Shown in pieces: positions 17,665-26,869 of a DNA stretch of 64,000 nucleotides; the first letter of the stretch is position 1, and each line of letters opens with the position of its first letter. The notes under the pieces are model-generated. The model was not told the DNA's origin, made no database searches, and was given only the letters and a program-made list of their open reading frames with translations. The position numbers and the translations under genes were made by a program. This DNA comes from Aestuariicoccus sp032586235 (lineage in GTDB: Bacteria; Pseudomonadota; Alphaproteobacteria; Rhodobacterales; Rhodobacteraceae), in the NCBI RefSeq assembly GCF_032586235.1, contig NZ_JAWHTD010000016.1, positions 13,774 to 77,773 of the forward strand, given 5' to 3'.

Positions 17665-18591
17665 TCAGCCCGGCGATTGCGCGCGCAAGGCGCACAATTC
17701 GCGGGCGATTTCGGCCCCCAGACGGGCATTGTTGAGAACCAGCGCGATATTGGCGTCGAGCGAGCGGCCGTTGGTCAGCTCGTAGATGCGTTGCAGCAGG
17801 TAGGGCGTCAGCGCCTTGCCGGTGATGCCGTGGGTGTCGGCGTCGCTTGTGGCCTGGGCGATGACCGGGGCGAGCGTGTCGCGCGGGATCTCGGCGGCCT
17901 CGGGGATCGGGTTGGCGATCAACTGCCCGCCGGGCAGATCCAGCGCGCCGCGCATCAGGTGCGCGCGAGCGATGGCGGCGGGGTCGTCCATCCGCAAGGG
18001 GCTGCGCAGCCCGCTCTGGCGCGACCAGAAGGCGGGCAGCATGTCCTGGCCATAGGTGATGACCGGCACGCCGAGGGTCTCGAGCACTTCGAGCGTCTTG
18101 GGCAGATCGAGGATGGCCTTGGCCCCCGCGGCCACCACGGTGACGGCGGTCTGGGCCATTTCCTGCAGATCGGCGGAAATGTCGAACGAGCTCTCCGCGC
18201 CCCGGTGCACGCCGCCGATGCCGCCGGTCGCAAAGACGCCGATCCCGGCACGTTGGGCGGCGATCATCGTGGCGGCGACGGTGGTCGCGCCAGTGCGCCC
18301 CTCGGCCATGCAGACGGCCATGTCGGCGCGGCTGAGCTTGGCCACACCCTTGGCCTGGGCCAGCGCGGTCAGCTGCGCATCGTCGAGCCCGACGCAGAGC
18401 GCGCCATCGAGCACCGCAATGGTGGCCGGTTCGGCGCCAGCCTCGCGCACGGTCGTCTCGACCTTGCGCGCCACCTCGAGGTTATGCGGCCAGGGCATCC
18501 CATGGGTGATGATCGTCGATTCGAGCGCCACGACGGGGCGGTTTTCGGCGATGGCGGTGGCGACGGGGGCGGACAGGTGAAGCTGGGTCAA
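17665..18591 (-). CDS. psuG: Pseudouridine-5'-phosphate glycosidase
   Basis: Cleaves the C-glycosidic bond of pseudouridine 5'-phosphate to uracil and ribose 5-phosphate, the second step of pseudouridine degradation. The 308 residues carry the family motifs VVALESTIITHGMPWPHN, TIAVLDGALCVGL, and GATTVAATMI with the catalytic Lys in VAKLSRADM. The start codon is TTG at 18591, sharing a TTGA overlap with the end of psuK, so it is translated by coupling; no better ATG lies before the conserved start. Confidence 0.95.
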   Translation of the reverse strand: MTQLHLSAPVATAIAENRPVVALESTIITHGMPWPHNLEVARKVETTVREAGAEPATIAVLDGALCVGLDDAQLTALAQAKGVAKLSRADMAVCMAEGRTGATTVAATMIAAQRAGIGVFATGGIGGVHRGAESSFDISADLQEMAQTAVTVVAAGAKAILDLPKTLEVLETLGVPVITYGQDMLPAFWSRQSGLRSPLRMDDPAAIARAHLMRGALDLPGGQLIANPIPEAAEIPRDTLAPVIAQATSDADTHGITGKALTPYLLQRIYELTNGRSLDANIALVLNNARLGAEIARELCALRAQSPG

Positions 18592-19481
18592 AACGCGGTT
18601 TCTCCGGAGACATAGGCGGCGGCGGTGGAAATGGCGCGCATGAGCGCGGTCTGGCGGTCGGCCCCGGCCAGTTCGGACGCGATATGGGCCGCCATGAAGG
18701 TGTCGCCCGCGCCGGTCACGCGGGTGACCAGCACCTCGGGCGGGCGCTGCAGGACCAGCCCGGCGGGGGTGGCGTCGCAGCTTTCCTCGCCGCCGTTGGT
18801 CACGATGGCCCGCGCGGCACCTCGGGCGACCAGCCTTTGCGCGGCCTCGGCGGCACTGGCAAAGGTCGTCTGGCAGAGCAACCCGGCCTCTTCGAGGTTG
18901 ACGTAAAGCACGCCGCGCCCGGCGCGGATGAAGGGCAGCAGGCGTTCGGCCTTGCCGGGGCTTGCGGGTGCGATGCGCAGATCGGCGGCGGTAAACGCCG
19001 GGTGATGCGCGATGTCCTCAAGCAGCGCCTCGGTCAGGTTGCCGTCCAGCGCCACGGGGCCGGGGTAGGGCGCGTCGGCACTGCCAAGCGCCCCGCCGGT
19101 TAGGGGGCCCAGGATCTTATCGCCCGCCGCCTCGAGCGAATGGGCATCGGCGATGGCCGCGATCAGCCCGTTCGCCCCTTCGACGGCCATGTAACGGTCG
19201 GTCGGCAGATCGTCCGAGAGGTAGACATGCTCGGTGATCAGCCCCAGCTTGCCGCAGGCGGCGATCAGCTCGGCCCCTTCGGCGTCGCGCCCCACGGCGC
19301 TGAGCAGCGCGGGGCGCAGGTCGAACCGTGCGAGCGTCATGGCGATATTGAGCGCAACGCCGCCGGGCAGGCGGGTGATGCGACCGGGCACATCGCTGCC
19401 CGCGCGCATGTGGCTCGCCGAGCGGCCGATCACATCCCAGAGGACCGATCCGATGCACAGAATGTCAGGTGTTGCGCTCAT
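18588..19481 (-). CDS. psuK: Pseudouridine kinase (PfkB family)
   Basis: Ribokinase-fold kinase of 297 residues that phosphorylates pseudouridine at the 5' position, feeding PsuG. It shows the PfkB signatures: DILCIGSVLWDVIGRS at the N-terminus, GRITRLPGGVALNIAMTL (substrate-binding glycines) and the C-terminal anion hole RVTGAGDTFMAA with the catalytic Asp. The assignment to pseudouridine rests on the family plus the overlapping psuG. ATG 19481 has AAAGGA upstream; earlier in-frame codons lack this. No dedicated nucleoside transporter adjoins. Confidence 0.9.
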   Translation of the reverse strand: MSATPDILCIGSVLWDVIGRSASHMRAGSDVPGRITRLPGGVALNIAMTLARFDLRPALLSAVGRDAEGAELIAACGKLGLITEHVYLSDDLPTDRYMAVEGANGLIAAIADAHSLEAAGDKILGPLTGGALGSADAPYPGPVALDGNLTEALLEDIAHHPAFTAADLRIAPASPGKAERLLPFIRAGRGVLYVNLEEAGLLCQTTFASAAEAAQRLVARGAARAIVTNGGEESCDATPAGLVLQRPPEVLVTRVTGAGDTFMAAHIASELAGADRQTALMRAISTAAAYVSGETAF

Positions 19482-19596
19482 GCACGTCCTTTTGGCGCGA
19501 CCGCCCGGGCGGCGCAAGTGCGCTTTGGCGGGCCGGAGCGCTTGAACTCTCTGTCGATTACGCCATTTTGCGCCCGGAATGTAGGTGAGGGCAAAG

Positions 19597-20901
19597 ATGC
19601 GACGGTTTCTGACGATTTTGCTGGTGTGGCTATTCGGTGCGACGCTGGCCGCCGCACATGAGGTCCAGCCGGCGATTGCCGATCTGGAAACTGAAAACGG
19701 TCAACTGACCCTTTTCATCGCGCTGAATGCCGAGCCGATCGTCGCGGGCGTCGACCTTGAAGGCGTCGAGGACACCAACGACACCGACAGATCCGACGAG
19801 GTCGACCGCCTGCGCGCGCTGGAACCTGACGCGCTGGAGGCCGCGCTTCGCGATGCGCTGCCGCAGATCGCCGAGGCGCTGAATGTCCGCACACCGGATG
19901 CGCCCGTGACGCTCGAGGCGACAGAGATCACCGTCGCGCCCATCGGCAATGTCGATCTGCCGCGCGAGACCGGCATTCTTTGGCAAGGCGCGCTGCCTGC
20001 GGGCGCAGACCAGCTATTTGTCGACTGGCCGGCGGAATACGGCACGCTGATCCTGCGCCAGCAGGGGGTCGAGGAGCCCTACACCGGCTATTTGACCGGC
20101 GGCGAGGGATCGGGCCCGATCCAGATCGAAGGCGGCGACGCGCAGAGCGGCTGGCAGGCGTTCTTCGGCTATATCCCGGTGGGCTTCGATCACATCCTGC
20201 CGCTGGGGCTGGATCATATCCTGTTTGTGCTGGGGCTTTTCTTTCTGTCCACCCACCTGCGGCCGCTGCTCTGGCAGGTGTCGGCGTTTACACTGGCGCA
20301 TACGGTGACGTTGGCGCTGGGGGCGCTGGGGATGGTCAACATCCCGGGCAGCATCGTCGAGCCGCTGATCGCGGCCTCGATCACCTTCGTGGCGGTCGAA
20401 AACATCCTGTCCCGGGGGCTGAGCCGCGCCCGCCCCGTGGTGGTCTTTGTCTTCGGCCTGCTGCACGGGCTGGGCTTTGCCAGCGTGCTGGGCGAGTTCG
20501 GCCTGCCGCAACAGGCCTTCGTGCCAGCCCTGATCGGCTTCAATGTCGGCGTCGAGCTGGGCCAGCTGACGGTGATCGCGCTGGCCGCGCTGCTGGTCTG
20601 GCTGGCGGTGGCGGTGGATCGGGGCGATGCGGACAGCGAAAAGGCCCGCGTCGTCTATGCCGTGCTGGCGGTGGTGTTCGTGGCGCTGGGGCTGGCGCTG
20701 AACGGCGACGGGTTCACGGCAGTCATGGGCTCTTCGGCGCCGGTCTTCCTGTGGCCGCTGGCGGCGCTGGCGGGGCTGTGTTTTCTGTCGGCCACCTTCG
20801 TCGACCGGCTGGACGCCTACCGCAATTTCGTCGCGATCCCGGCGTCGGCCGCGATCGGGCTCGTGGGGGCGTGGTGGTTCGTCGAACGGGTCTTCCTGTA
20901 A
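19597..20901 (+). CDS. HupE/UreJ-like membrane protein
   Basis: Exported-then-membrane protein of 434 residues. Signal peptide RRFLTILLVWLFGATLAAA, a periplasmic domain at about residues 20-185, then six or so transmembrane helices beginning with the HupE/UreJ_2 motif GFDHILPLGLDHILFVLGLF, and later FTLAHTVTLAL and FGLLHGLGFASVLGEFG. The histidines in these motifs suggest metal (nickel or cobalt) handling, known for HupE. ATG 19597 is preferred over GTG 19585 because GAGGG lies at the right distance. No hydrogenase or urease genes are nearby, so a hydrogenase role is unlikely here. Confidence 0.9.
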   Translation: MRRFLTILLVWLFGATLAAAHEVQPAIADLETENGQLTLFIALNAEPIVAGVDLEGVEDTNDTDRSDEVDRLRALEPDALEAALRDALPQIAEALNVRTPDAPVTLEATEITVAPIGNVDLPRETGILWQGALPAGADQLFVDWPAEYGTLILRQQGVEEPYTGYLTGGEGSGPIQIEGGDAQSGWQAFFGYIPVGFDHILPLGLDHILFVLGLFFLSTHLRPLLWQVSAFTLAHTVTLALGALGMVNIPGSIVEPLIAASITFVAVENILSRGLSRARPVVVFVFGLLHGLGFASVLGEFGLPQQAFVPALIGFNVGVELGQLTVIALAALLVWLAVAVDRGDADSEKARVVYAVLAVVFVALGLALNGDGFTAVMGSSAPVFLWPLAALAGLCFLSATFVDRLDAYRNFVAIPASAAIGLVGAWWFVERVFL

Positions 20902-20981
20902 CGCGCGCCTTGGCCCTTGCGCCCGTCGCCCCGGCGGTCTATACGCGCGCCACTTAATCCCACAGGCGGGGTCGGGCCTTT

Positions 20982-21032
20982 GGGGGAGACATCCCCGAAT
21001 GTCCACCGGTTGTCCCGGACGTGATCCGGGAC
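20982..21032 (+). promoter_or_regulatory. Hairpins in the rpsB leader
   Basis: GGGG/CCCC around AGACAT (20982-20995) and a perfect 8-bp stem GTCCCGGA / TCCGGGAC around CGTGA (21012-21032), 40 bases before rpsB. rpsB leaders in many bacteria mediate S2 autoregulation. There is no T run, so it is not an intrinsic terminator of the upstream gene. Confidence 0.35.
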
Positions 21033-21071
21033 CTCACCCCCGCCGAGGCGTAAACCGGAAAGGAAACGACC

Positions 21072-21860
21072 ATGGCTCTTCCCGAGTTCACCATGCGTCA
21101 GCTGCTGGAAGCTGGCGTTCACTTCGGCCACCAGACGCAGCGCTGGAACCCCCGTATGGGCGAGTTCATCTACGGCGCGCGCAACGGCATCCACATCATG
21201 GACCTCACGCAGACCGTCCCGATGCTGGACGCGGCGCTGAACGCGATCCGCGAAACCGTGGCCAAGGGCGGCCGTGTGCTGTTCGTCGGCACCAAGCGTC
21301 AGGCGCAGCAGCCGATCGCCGAAGCCGCCGAGAAATGCGCGCAGTACTACATGAACCACCGCTGGCTGGGCGGCACGCTGACCAACTGGCAGACCGTGTC
21401 GCAGTCGATCAACCGTCTCAAGCAGATCGACGAGCAGATGGAGCAGGGCGCCGAAGGCCTGACCAAGAAAGAGCGTCTGAACATGGAACGCGACCAGGGC
21501 AAGCTTCAGGCTTCGCTGGGCGGCATACGTGAAATGGGCGGCGTGCCGGACATGCTGTTCGTGATCGACGTCAAGAAAGAGGCGCTTGCCGTGGCCGAGG
21601 CCAACAAGCTGGGCATCCCGGTCGTCGGCATCGTCGACACCAACTGCTCGCCCGACGGCGTGGATTACATCATCCCTGGCAACGACGACGCCGCCCGCGC
21701 CATCTCGCTTTACTGCGATCTGGTCAGCCGCGCCGCTCTCGACGGCATGAGCGCGCAGATGGGCGCCGCCGGTGTCGATCTTGGCGCGCTGGAAGAGGCC
21801 CCGGTCGAAGAGGCCGTGACCGAAGCCGCCGCCACCGAAGAGACGGCCAGCCAGGCCTGA
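21072..21860 (+). CDS. rpsB: 30S ribosomal protein S2
   Basis: Component of the small ribosomal subunit, needed for S1 and mRNA binding. The 262 residues start with [19 protein letters not shown], include [45 protein letters not shown] and [28 protein letters not shown]. The C-terminal tail is an acidic Ala/Glu-rich extension, usual in this family of bacteria. AAAGGAAA precedes the ATG. It is followed by tsf in the standard rpsB-tsf order with a gap of 74 bases. Confidence 0.99.
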   Translation: MALPEFTMRQLLEAGVHFGHQTQRWNPRMGEFIYGARNGIHIMDLTQTVPMLDAALNAIRETVAKGGRVLFVGTKRQAQQPIAEAAEKCAQYYMNHRWLGGTLTNWQTVSQSINRLKQIDEQMEQGAEGLTKKERLNMERDQGKLQASLGGIREMGGVPDMLFVIDVKKEALAVAEANKLGIPVVGIVDTNCSPDGVDYIIPGNDDAARAISLYCDLVSRAALDGMSAQMGAAGVDLGALEEAPVEEAVTEAAATEETASQA

Positions 21861-21934
21861 GCCGTCATCCAGATGTTGCGCAGGGCGGATCATGATCTGC
21901 CCTGCATCCGATTCGCAAATTGAGGAGAGCCAAG

Positions 21935-22810
21935 ATGGCGATTACCGCATCTCAGGTGAAAGAACTGCGCGAAATGACCGGCGCAGGCATGATGGACGCA
22001 AAGAAGGCGCTGGTGGAAACCGACGGCGACATGGACGCCGCGGTCGACTGGCTGCGCACCAAGGGTCTGGCCAAGGCCGCCAAGAAATCCGGCCGCACCG
22101 CCGCAGAGGGCCTCGTGGCCGTCGCGGTCGAGGGTGGCACCGGCGTGGCGGTCGAGGTGAACTCGGAAACCGACTTTGTCGCCAAGAACGCCGAATTCCA
22201 GGACATGGTCGCCAAGATCGCCGCCGCCGCCGTCAACGCGGCTGACGTCGAGGAGCTGCTGTCCGCCGATCTGGGCGGCAAGTCCGTGGCCGACACGATC
22301 ACCGACAAGATCGCCACCATCGGCGAGAACATGTCGCTTCGCCGCATGGCCAAGGTCGAAGGCGATGTCGTCGCCAGCTACATCCACAACGCAGCGGCCC
22401 CCGGCATGGGCCAGATCGGCGTTCTGGTCGCCATGACCGGCGGTGACGAGGCGTTTGGCAAGCAGGTGGCGATGCACATCGCGGCCGCAAACCCGCAGTC
22501 GCTGTCGTCGGACGACCTCGACCAGGCCGTGGTCGAAAAAGAGCGTCAGGTGCAGATCGACATCGCGCGCGAATCCGGCAAGCCCGAGCAGGTCATCGAA
22601 AAGATGATCGAAGGCCGCATGAAGAAATTCCTGGCCGAAGTGACGCTGCTGGGTCAGCAATTCGTGGTCAACCCCGACCTCACGGTCGAGAAGGCCGCCG
22701 AAGAAGCCGGCGCCAAGATCACCGGCTATGTCCGTCTGCAGGTCGGCGAAGGCATCGAGAAAGAGGCCGAGGATTTCGCCGCCGAGGTGGCGAAGGCCGC
22801 TCAGGGCTGA
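21935..22810 (+). CDS. tsf: Translation elongation factor Ts
   Basis: Guanine-nucleotide exchange factor for EF-Tu. The 291 residues show the N-terminal UBA-like domain ([22 protein letters not shown]), the signature [13 protein letters not shown] and the core and coiled-coil regions ending in [22 protein letters not shown] lies upstream of ATG 21935. A 12-bp stem-loop follows 38 bases after the stop. Co-transcription with rpsB is expected. Confidence 0.99.
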   Translation: MAITASQVKELREMTGAGMMDAKKALVETDGDMDAAVDWLRTKGLAKAAKKSGRTAAEGLVAVAVEGGTGVAVEVNSETDFVAKNAEFQDMVAKIAAAAVNAADVEELLSADLGGKSVADTITDKIATIGENMSLRRMAKVEGDVVASYIHNAAAPGMGQIGVLVAMTGGDEAFGKQVAMHIAAANPQSLSSDDLDQAVVEKERQVQIDIARESGKPEQVIEKMIEGRMKKFLAEVTLLGQQFVVNPDLTVEKAAEEAGAKITGYVRLQVGEGIEKEAEDFAAEVAKAAQG

Positions 22811-22848
22811 CCGCCCGGTTTTCCGATGAAAAAAGACCTCTGAAAATG

Positions 22849-22880
22849 ACGGAGCCGCCCACGAACTCGGGCGGCTCCGT
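22849..22880. terminator. Stem-loop after tsf, probable terminator
   Basis: Perfect 12-bp stem ACGGAGCCGCCC / GGGCGGCTCCGT around an 8-base loop. The following T tract is weak (TACCTTTAT). On the minus strand it is followed by TCATTTTC, so it may serve both tsf and the convergent luxR gene. Confidence 0.6.
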
Positions 22881-23169
22881 TACCTTTATGCGACCCCCCA
22901 AAACGTTTGGGGATGAGGCGAGGGGCCGCATCAGGGTGCCGACCCGACGCCGCATGAATTGCGACGCCGGGCCAGCTCCGGCATTCACCGGTAAGACCAC
23001 ATTGCCCAACAATGACAGGGGTGTAGCCTTATTGTTCCTATGGCAAAACGCCACCACTCACGGAACGTCGATAACCTGCCAAGTAATATCGCCGTGAGGA
23101 AGTGGGGAATTCCTGACTTTACTTGGATATGACCGGTTCTATCGACGAATTCACGAAGAGTTTACGGTC
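22881..23169. other. Intergenic region between tsf and luxR with a spaced inverted repeat
   Basis: No convincing gene lies between the tsf stem-loop and the 3' end of the convergent luxR. The region holds a CCCCAAAA-CG-TTTGGGG palindrome-like element near 22895 and a spaced 8-bp inverted repeat CCAAGTAA (23079-23086) / TTACTTGG (23119-23126) flanking GGAATTCC. The AT-richer composition from 23060 suggests control or replication-neutral sequence rather than coding. Confidence 0.35.
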
Positions 23170-23931
23170 TCAGCCCTCGACAATGAACATCTGATTCTGG
23201 AACGCCGCTTTCAGGACCGCTTGCGCGGTTGTGTCGACATTCAGAGCCTCGCGCGCAAGGCGAAGATGCTTTTCGACCGTGGCCGGAGTCAGCCCCATGA
23301 TCTGGGCGATGTCCTGCGTCGTCTTGCCATCGCCGACCCATTGCAACGCCTCGCGCTGGCGTTTCGTCAGCGAGCGGTTGGCGGGCATGTAGGGCAGGGT
23401 GAGGATCTTGAGATGCACGAGATTGTTCATCAGAACGATGGCTTCGCCGTGCTCGGCCCAGACCGCATCCGCCTCGTCCTGGCTCATGCCCCGGCGCGCG
23501 GCCAGCGAGATCGCCCCCTTGGCGCGCGACGACACGGATTTGAAGCTGACAGTATATCCGGCCGTGACGCCATGCTGGATATTGAACTCCAGCACGCGCT
23601 GTTCGTCCGGGGTCAGCGTGCCCTCGGAGACCATTCGGGCCAGCACCGACCAGCTGCAAGAGCCTTCGTTGTTCAGCGCCCAATGCACCATGGGCCCGTG
23701 ATGATAGAGACCCTCGTCCATGAAGCCGTACACATACGTCGGGTCGTGGTTGCTCAGCAGGATGAAATCGTTCGGATCGCCCAGCGAGGTCGACGTCCGG
23801 AACCGCGTGAACCCATAGAGCAGACGGTCGAACCCATAGTCCGCCATGCGGCGGCAATGGTTGCGCCACAGACACTCGATCGTGTCGGCATTCGTGAGCT
23901 TGATCAGATATGTCCGTTCGCCGGGGGTCAT
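23170..23931 (-). CDS. LuxR family transcriptional regulator (LuxR solo)
   Basis: Regulator of 253 residues with an N-terminal autoinducer-binding-like domain (about 1-165; DYGFDRLLYGFTRFR, FILLSNHDP, YHHGPMVHWALNNEG) and a C-terminal LuxR helix-turn-helix (about 185-245; LTKRQREALQWVGDGKTTQD, MGLTPATVEKHLRLAREALN). No autoinducer synthase gene is in the window, so it is a solo here and may respond to signals made elsewhere or by other cells. Its ATG at 23931 overlaps the aroQ stop by four bases (ATGA), so it is translated with aroQ. The longer open frame upstream is only the aroQ region in another frame. Confidence 0.92.
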   Translation of the reverse strand: MTPGERTYLIKLTNADTIECLWRNHCRRMADYGFDRLLYGFTRFRTSTSLGDPNDFILLSNHDPTYVYGFMDEGLYHHGPMVHWALNNEGSCSWSVLARMVSEGTLTPDEQRVLEFNIQHGVTAGYTVSFKSVSSRAKGAISLAARRGMSQDEADAVWAEHGEAIVLMNNLVHLKILTLPYMPANRSLTKRQREALQWVGDGKTTQDIAQIMGLTPATVEKHLRLAREALNVDTTAQAVLKAAFQNQMFIVEG

Positions 23932-24371
23932 GCGCGCGCCTCGAGATGGCCAAGCATCGCGTCGATGGCCAGCGTGTAGCCGCGCGCGCCGAAACCGCAG
24001 ATGATCCCGACGGCGGCCTTGGCGATATAGCTTTGGTGGCGGAAGGGCTCGCGGGCGTGCACGTTGGACAAGTGCAGCTCGATCGTCGGGATCTCGGCGG
24101 AAAAGATCGCATCCATCAGCGCGACAGACGTATGCGTATAGGCACCGGCATTCAGGATGATCCCGTCGAACGTGCCGCGCGCGGCATGGATCGCATCGAT
24201 TAGCGCGCCTTCGTGATTGGATTGCGCAAAATCCAGCGTGATCCCGCGGCTCTGCGCATGATCGCGGCAGGCGCGTTCGATATCGGCCAATGTGGTCGTC
24301 CCGTATACTTCGGGCTGCCGGGTCCCAAGCAGATTGAGGTTGGGGCCGTTCAGAATAAGAAGCGCTGCCAT
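23928..24371 (-). CDS. aroQ: 3-dehydroquinate dehydratase, type II
   Basis: Shikimate-pathway enzyme converting 3-dehydroquinate to 3-dehydroshikimate. The 147-residue length and the motifs ILNGPNLNLLGTRQPEVYG (with catalytic Tyr and flexible loop), LDFAQSNHEGALIDAIH, ILNAGAYTHTSVALMDA and EIPTIELHLSNVHAREPFR are standard for the small dodecameric type II enzyme. The gene is first in a two-gene unit with luxR. Confidence 0.97.
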   Translation of the reverse strand: MAALLILNGPNLNLLGTRQPEVYGTTTLADIERACRDHAQSRGITLDFAQSNHEGALIDAIHAARGTFDGIILNAGAYTHTSVALMDAIFSAEIPTIELHLSNVHAREPFRHQSYIAKAAVGIICGFGARGYTLAIDAMLGHLEARA

Positions 24372-24481
24372 GGCGGATAATCCTTTTGATCGGCACAGAT
24401 AGCCAGCCGATCGGGGCAGTGTCCAGTAAGCGCGGGTCGAATGGCGACCAAAGTGGCAAGTCTGCCGTTCGTTTTAAATTA

Positions 24482-24497
24482 CATAATACTGATTATG
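24482..24497. promoter_or_regulatory. 16-bp palindrome upstream of aroQ-luxR
   Basis: CATAAT-ACTG-ATTATG, a perfect 6-bp inverted repeat in an AT-rich patch about 110 bases before aroQ. The 272-base gap between aroQ and gcdH otherwise shows no gene; a GC-rich stem (24609-24635) follows the gcdH stop on its strand. It could be an operator; no regulator is identified. Confidence 0.3.
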
Positions 24498-24643
24498 AGG
24501 ATATTGCTGACGCCGAAACGTGGCGCTGGCCAGGTAATCCGCGCCTGACTTTTGTCTCCCCCATTTGATGATCCACGCGAGGAATGCGCGCCAAGCAATT
24601 GGGATTGCGGCGGAACCCCGCGCCGGGGCTCCGCCGATCAGGC

Positions 24644-25876
24644 TTAGAAAAACGCCTGCAGGCCGGTTTGTGCGCGGCCCAGGATCAGCGCGTGCACATC
24701 GTGCGTCCCCTCGTAGGTGTTGACCGTCTCAAGGTTCATCATATGACGGATCACCTGGAATTCGGCCGAAATGCCGTTGCCGCCGTGCATGTCGCGGGCC
24801 ATGCGCGCGATGTCGAGCGCCTTGCCGCAATTGTTGCGCTTGACGATGCTGATCATCTCGGGCGCGCCGTTCGCCTCGTCCATCAGCCGGCCCACCCGCA
24901 AAGACGCCTGCAGGCCAAGCGCGATTTCGGTCTGCATGTCGGCCAGTTTCTTTTGAAAGAGCTGCGTTTGCGCCAGCGGACGGCCGAACTGCTTGCGGTC
25001 AAGTCCGTATTGCCGCGCGCCGTGCCAGCAGAATTCCGCTGCACCCAGCACACCCCAGCTGATGCCGTAGCGGGCGCGGTTCAAACATCCAAAAGGCCCT
25101 TTAAGTCCTTGAACATGCGGCAACAAAGCCTCTTCCCCGACCTCGACGCCATCAATGACGATCTCGCCCGTCACGCTGGCGCGCAGCGACAGTTTGTTGC
25201 CGACCTTGGGGGCGCTGAGGCCCTTCATGCCCTTTTCGAGCACAAAGCCGCGAATCTTGCCGCCGTGGGCCTCGGATTTGGCCCAGATCACGAAGACATC
25301 GGCGATGGGGCTGTTCGAGATCCACATCTTGGAGCCAGTCAGCCGATAGCCGCCCTCGGTCTTCTCGGCGCGGGTCTTCATCCCCGAGGGATCGCTGCCG
25401 GCGTCGGGTTCGGTCAGGCCAAAGCAGCCGATCCACTCGCCGCTCGCGAGTTTGGGAAGGTATTTCTGGCGCTGTTCTTCGCTGCCGTAGGCGTAGATCG
25501 GGTACATGACCAGCGAGGATTGCACCGACATCATGCTGCGATAGCCGGAATCGACGCGCTCGATCTCGCGCGCGACCAGGCCGTAGGACACATAGGACGA
25601 CCCCAGCCCGCCGTATTCCTCGGGCACGGTCACGCCCAGCAGACCCATCTCGCCCATTTCTGCAAAGATTTCAGGCTCTACCGTCTCGTTGTTAAAGGCC
25701 TCGATGACCCGGGGCTGCAGCTTTTCCTGCCCATAGGCGCGGGCGCTGTCGGCGATCATGCGTTCGTCTTCGGCCAGCTGGTCGCTGAGGCGGAAGGGAT
25801 CTTCCCAGTCGAACGTGCCCAGATCGGGCGCGTCTTTCGGTTTCAGGCTGGGCTGCGGCGGATTCATCTGGTTCAT
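24644..25876 (-). CDS. gcdH: Glutaryl-CoA dehydrogenase
   Basis: FAD-dependent acyl-CoA dehydrogenase that oxidises and decarboxylates glutaryl-CoA to crotonyl-CoA in lysine, tryptophan and aromatic catabolism. The 410 residues include [19 protein letters not shown], the FAD/substrate region [52 protein letters not shown] and the catalytic Glu region [17 protein letters not shown], which is typical of GCDH. AAAGGAGC precedes ATG 25876; earlier in-frame residues are discarded. A LysR regulator is divergent 75 bases away and is the probable controller. Confidence 0.96.
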   Translation of the reverse strand: MNQMNPPQPSLKPKDAPDLGTFDWEDPFRLSDQLAEDERMIADSARAYGQEKLQPRVIEAFNNETVEPEIFAEMGEMGLLGVTVPEEYGGLGSSYVSYGLVAREIERVDSGYRSMMSVQSSLVMYPIYAYGSEEQRQKYLPKLASGEWIGCFGLTEPDAGSDPSGMKTRAEKTEGGYRLTGSKMWISNSPIADVFVIWAKSEAHGGKIRGFVLEKGMKGLSAPKVGNKLSLRASVTGEIVIDGVEVGEEALLPHVQGLKGPFGCLNRARYGISWGVLGAAEFCWHGARQYGLDRKQFGRPLAQTQLFQKKLADMQTEIALGLQASLRVGRLMDEANGAPEMISIVKRNNCGKALDIARMARDMHGGNGISAEFQVIRHMMNLETVNTYEGTHDVHALILGRAQTGLQAFF

Positions 25877-25909
25877 ACCATGCTCCTTTTGCTTGGGCGT
25901 GGGTATAAC

Positions 25910-25928
25910 TTGCGATACTAACATGCAA
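25910..25928. promoter_or_regulatory. LysR-type operator candidate between gcdH and its regulator
   Basis: TTGCGATACTAACATGCAA, a dyad (TTGC/GCAA) with a T-N11-A core-like layout, centred in the 75-base divergent gap. LysR regulators commonly bind such sites to control both themselves and the divergent gene. Confidence 0.35.
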
Positions 25929-25951
25929 AAGCGACATATTGGCATGACTTC

Positions 25952-26866
25952 ATGCGGAATGAGAATGAACTTGCGCGGCGCCTGCTGCCACCCCTGCCCG
26001 CGCTTCGCGCGCTCGAGGCGTTGGAGCGGCTCGGGTCAGCCACGGCGGTGGCGCGTGAGCTGGACCTGACGCAAAGCGCCGTGTCGCGTCAGCTGGTCAC
26101 GCTCGAGGCGCAGCTGGGGGTCACACTGATCCACCGCGAGCGCAAGCGGCTGGTGCTGACCGACGAGGCGCGCGCCTATGCCGCCACGGTGCGCGAGGCG
26201 CTCAACCGGCTGTCCGAGGCGGCGCTGACGCTGCGCGGGGATCGTGGCGGCGGCGCGCTCAGCCTGGCGATCCTGCCCAGTTTCGGCATGCGCTGGCTGG
26301 TGCCGCGCCTGCCCGATTTCACCCGCCGTCATCCCGAGGTGACGGTAAACATGACCACCCGTCTGCGGCCGTTCCGATTTGCCGACGAAAGCTTTGATGC
26401 AGCCATTCACTTTGGCGCACCGGACTGGCCCGGAACGGATCATCTGCTGCTAAAGACCGAACGGGTGCTGCCGCTGGCGAGCCCGTCGCTTGTTCCCGCG
26501 CCCCTGCCGCCCGAAAAGCTGCGCGCGCAACCGCTCTTGCACATCCAGACCCGGCCCGAGGCCTGGCCGAACTGGTTTGCCGCGCAAGGGGTGGCCAGCG
26601 GCAGTCTGTCGGGCGCGCAGTTCGATCAGTTCACCACGATCCTGCAGGCCGCGCTGCATGGGCTGGGGGTGGCGCTGATGCCCGACTACCTGGCAGAGAC
26701 CGAGCGCGCCGCGGGCCGGCTTGTCCCGGCCAGCACCGCGCCGCCGGTCACGCTGGGCGGCTATCATCTGGTCTGGCCGACGGGCCGACCGATGCCGTCG
26801 GCGCTGCGGCACTTCCGCGACTGGCTGGCGACCCAGGCCGAGGACGACGATCCCCTGCCCCGCTGA
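25952..26866 (+). CDS. LysR family transcriptional regulator (GcvA-like)
   Basis: Regulator of 304 residues with an N-terminal winged helix-turn-helix (about 14-75; [40 protein letters not shown]) and a type-2 periplasmic-binding-like effector domain (about 100-295; [20 protein letters not shown], a GcvA-group signature). It is divergent from gcdH, so glutaryl-CoA or another lysine-pathway metabolite is a reasonable but unproven inducer. Its stop is only 3 bases from the convergent phoB stop. Confidence 0.93.
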   Translation: MRNENELARRLLPPLPALRALEALERLGSATAVARELDLTQSAVSRQLVTLEAQLGVTLIHRERKRLVLTDEARAYAATVREALNRLSEAALTLRGDRGGGALSLAILPSFGMRWLVPRLPDFTRRHPEVTVNMTTRLRPFRFADESFDAAIHFGAPDWPGTDHLLLKTERVLPLASPSLVPAPLPPEKLRAQPLLHIQTRPEAWPNWFAAQGVASGSLSGAQFDQFTTILQAALHGLGVALMPDYLAETERAAGRLVPASTAPPVTLGGYHLVWPTGRPMPSALRHFRDWLATQAEDDDPLPR

Positions 26867-26869
26867 ACG

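Noticed and set aside
19597..20901. Hydrogenase accessory HupE or urease-linked UreJ function
   Set aside because: The domain is present but no hydrogenase, urease or nickel genes adjoin it, so a specific role is not claimed.
22846..23097. 83-codon plus-strand frame after tsf
   Set aside because: It begins inside the terminator stem-loop, has no ribosome-binding site and no protein-like composition.
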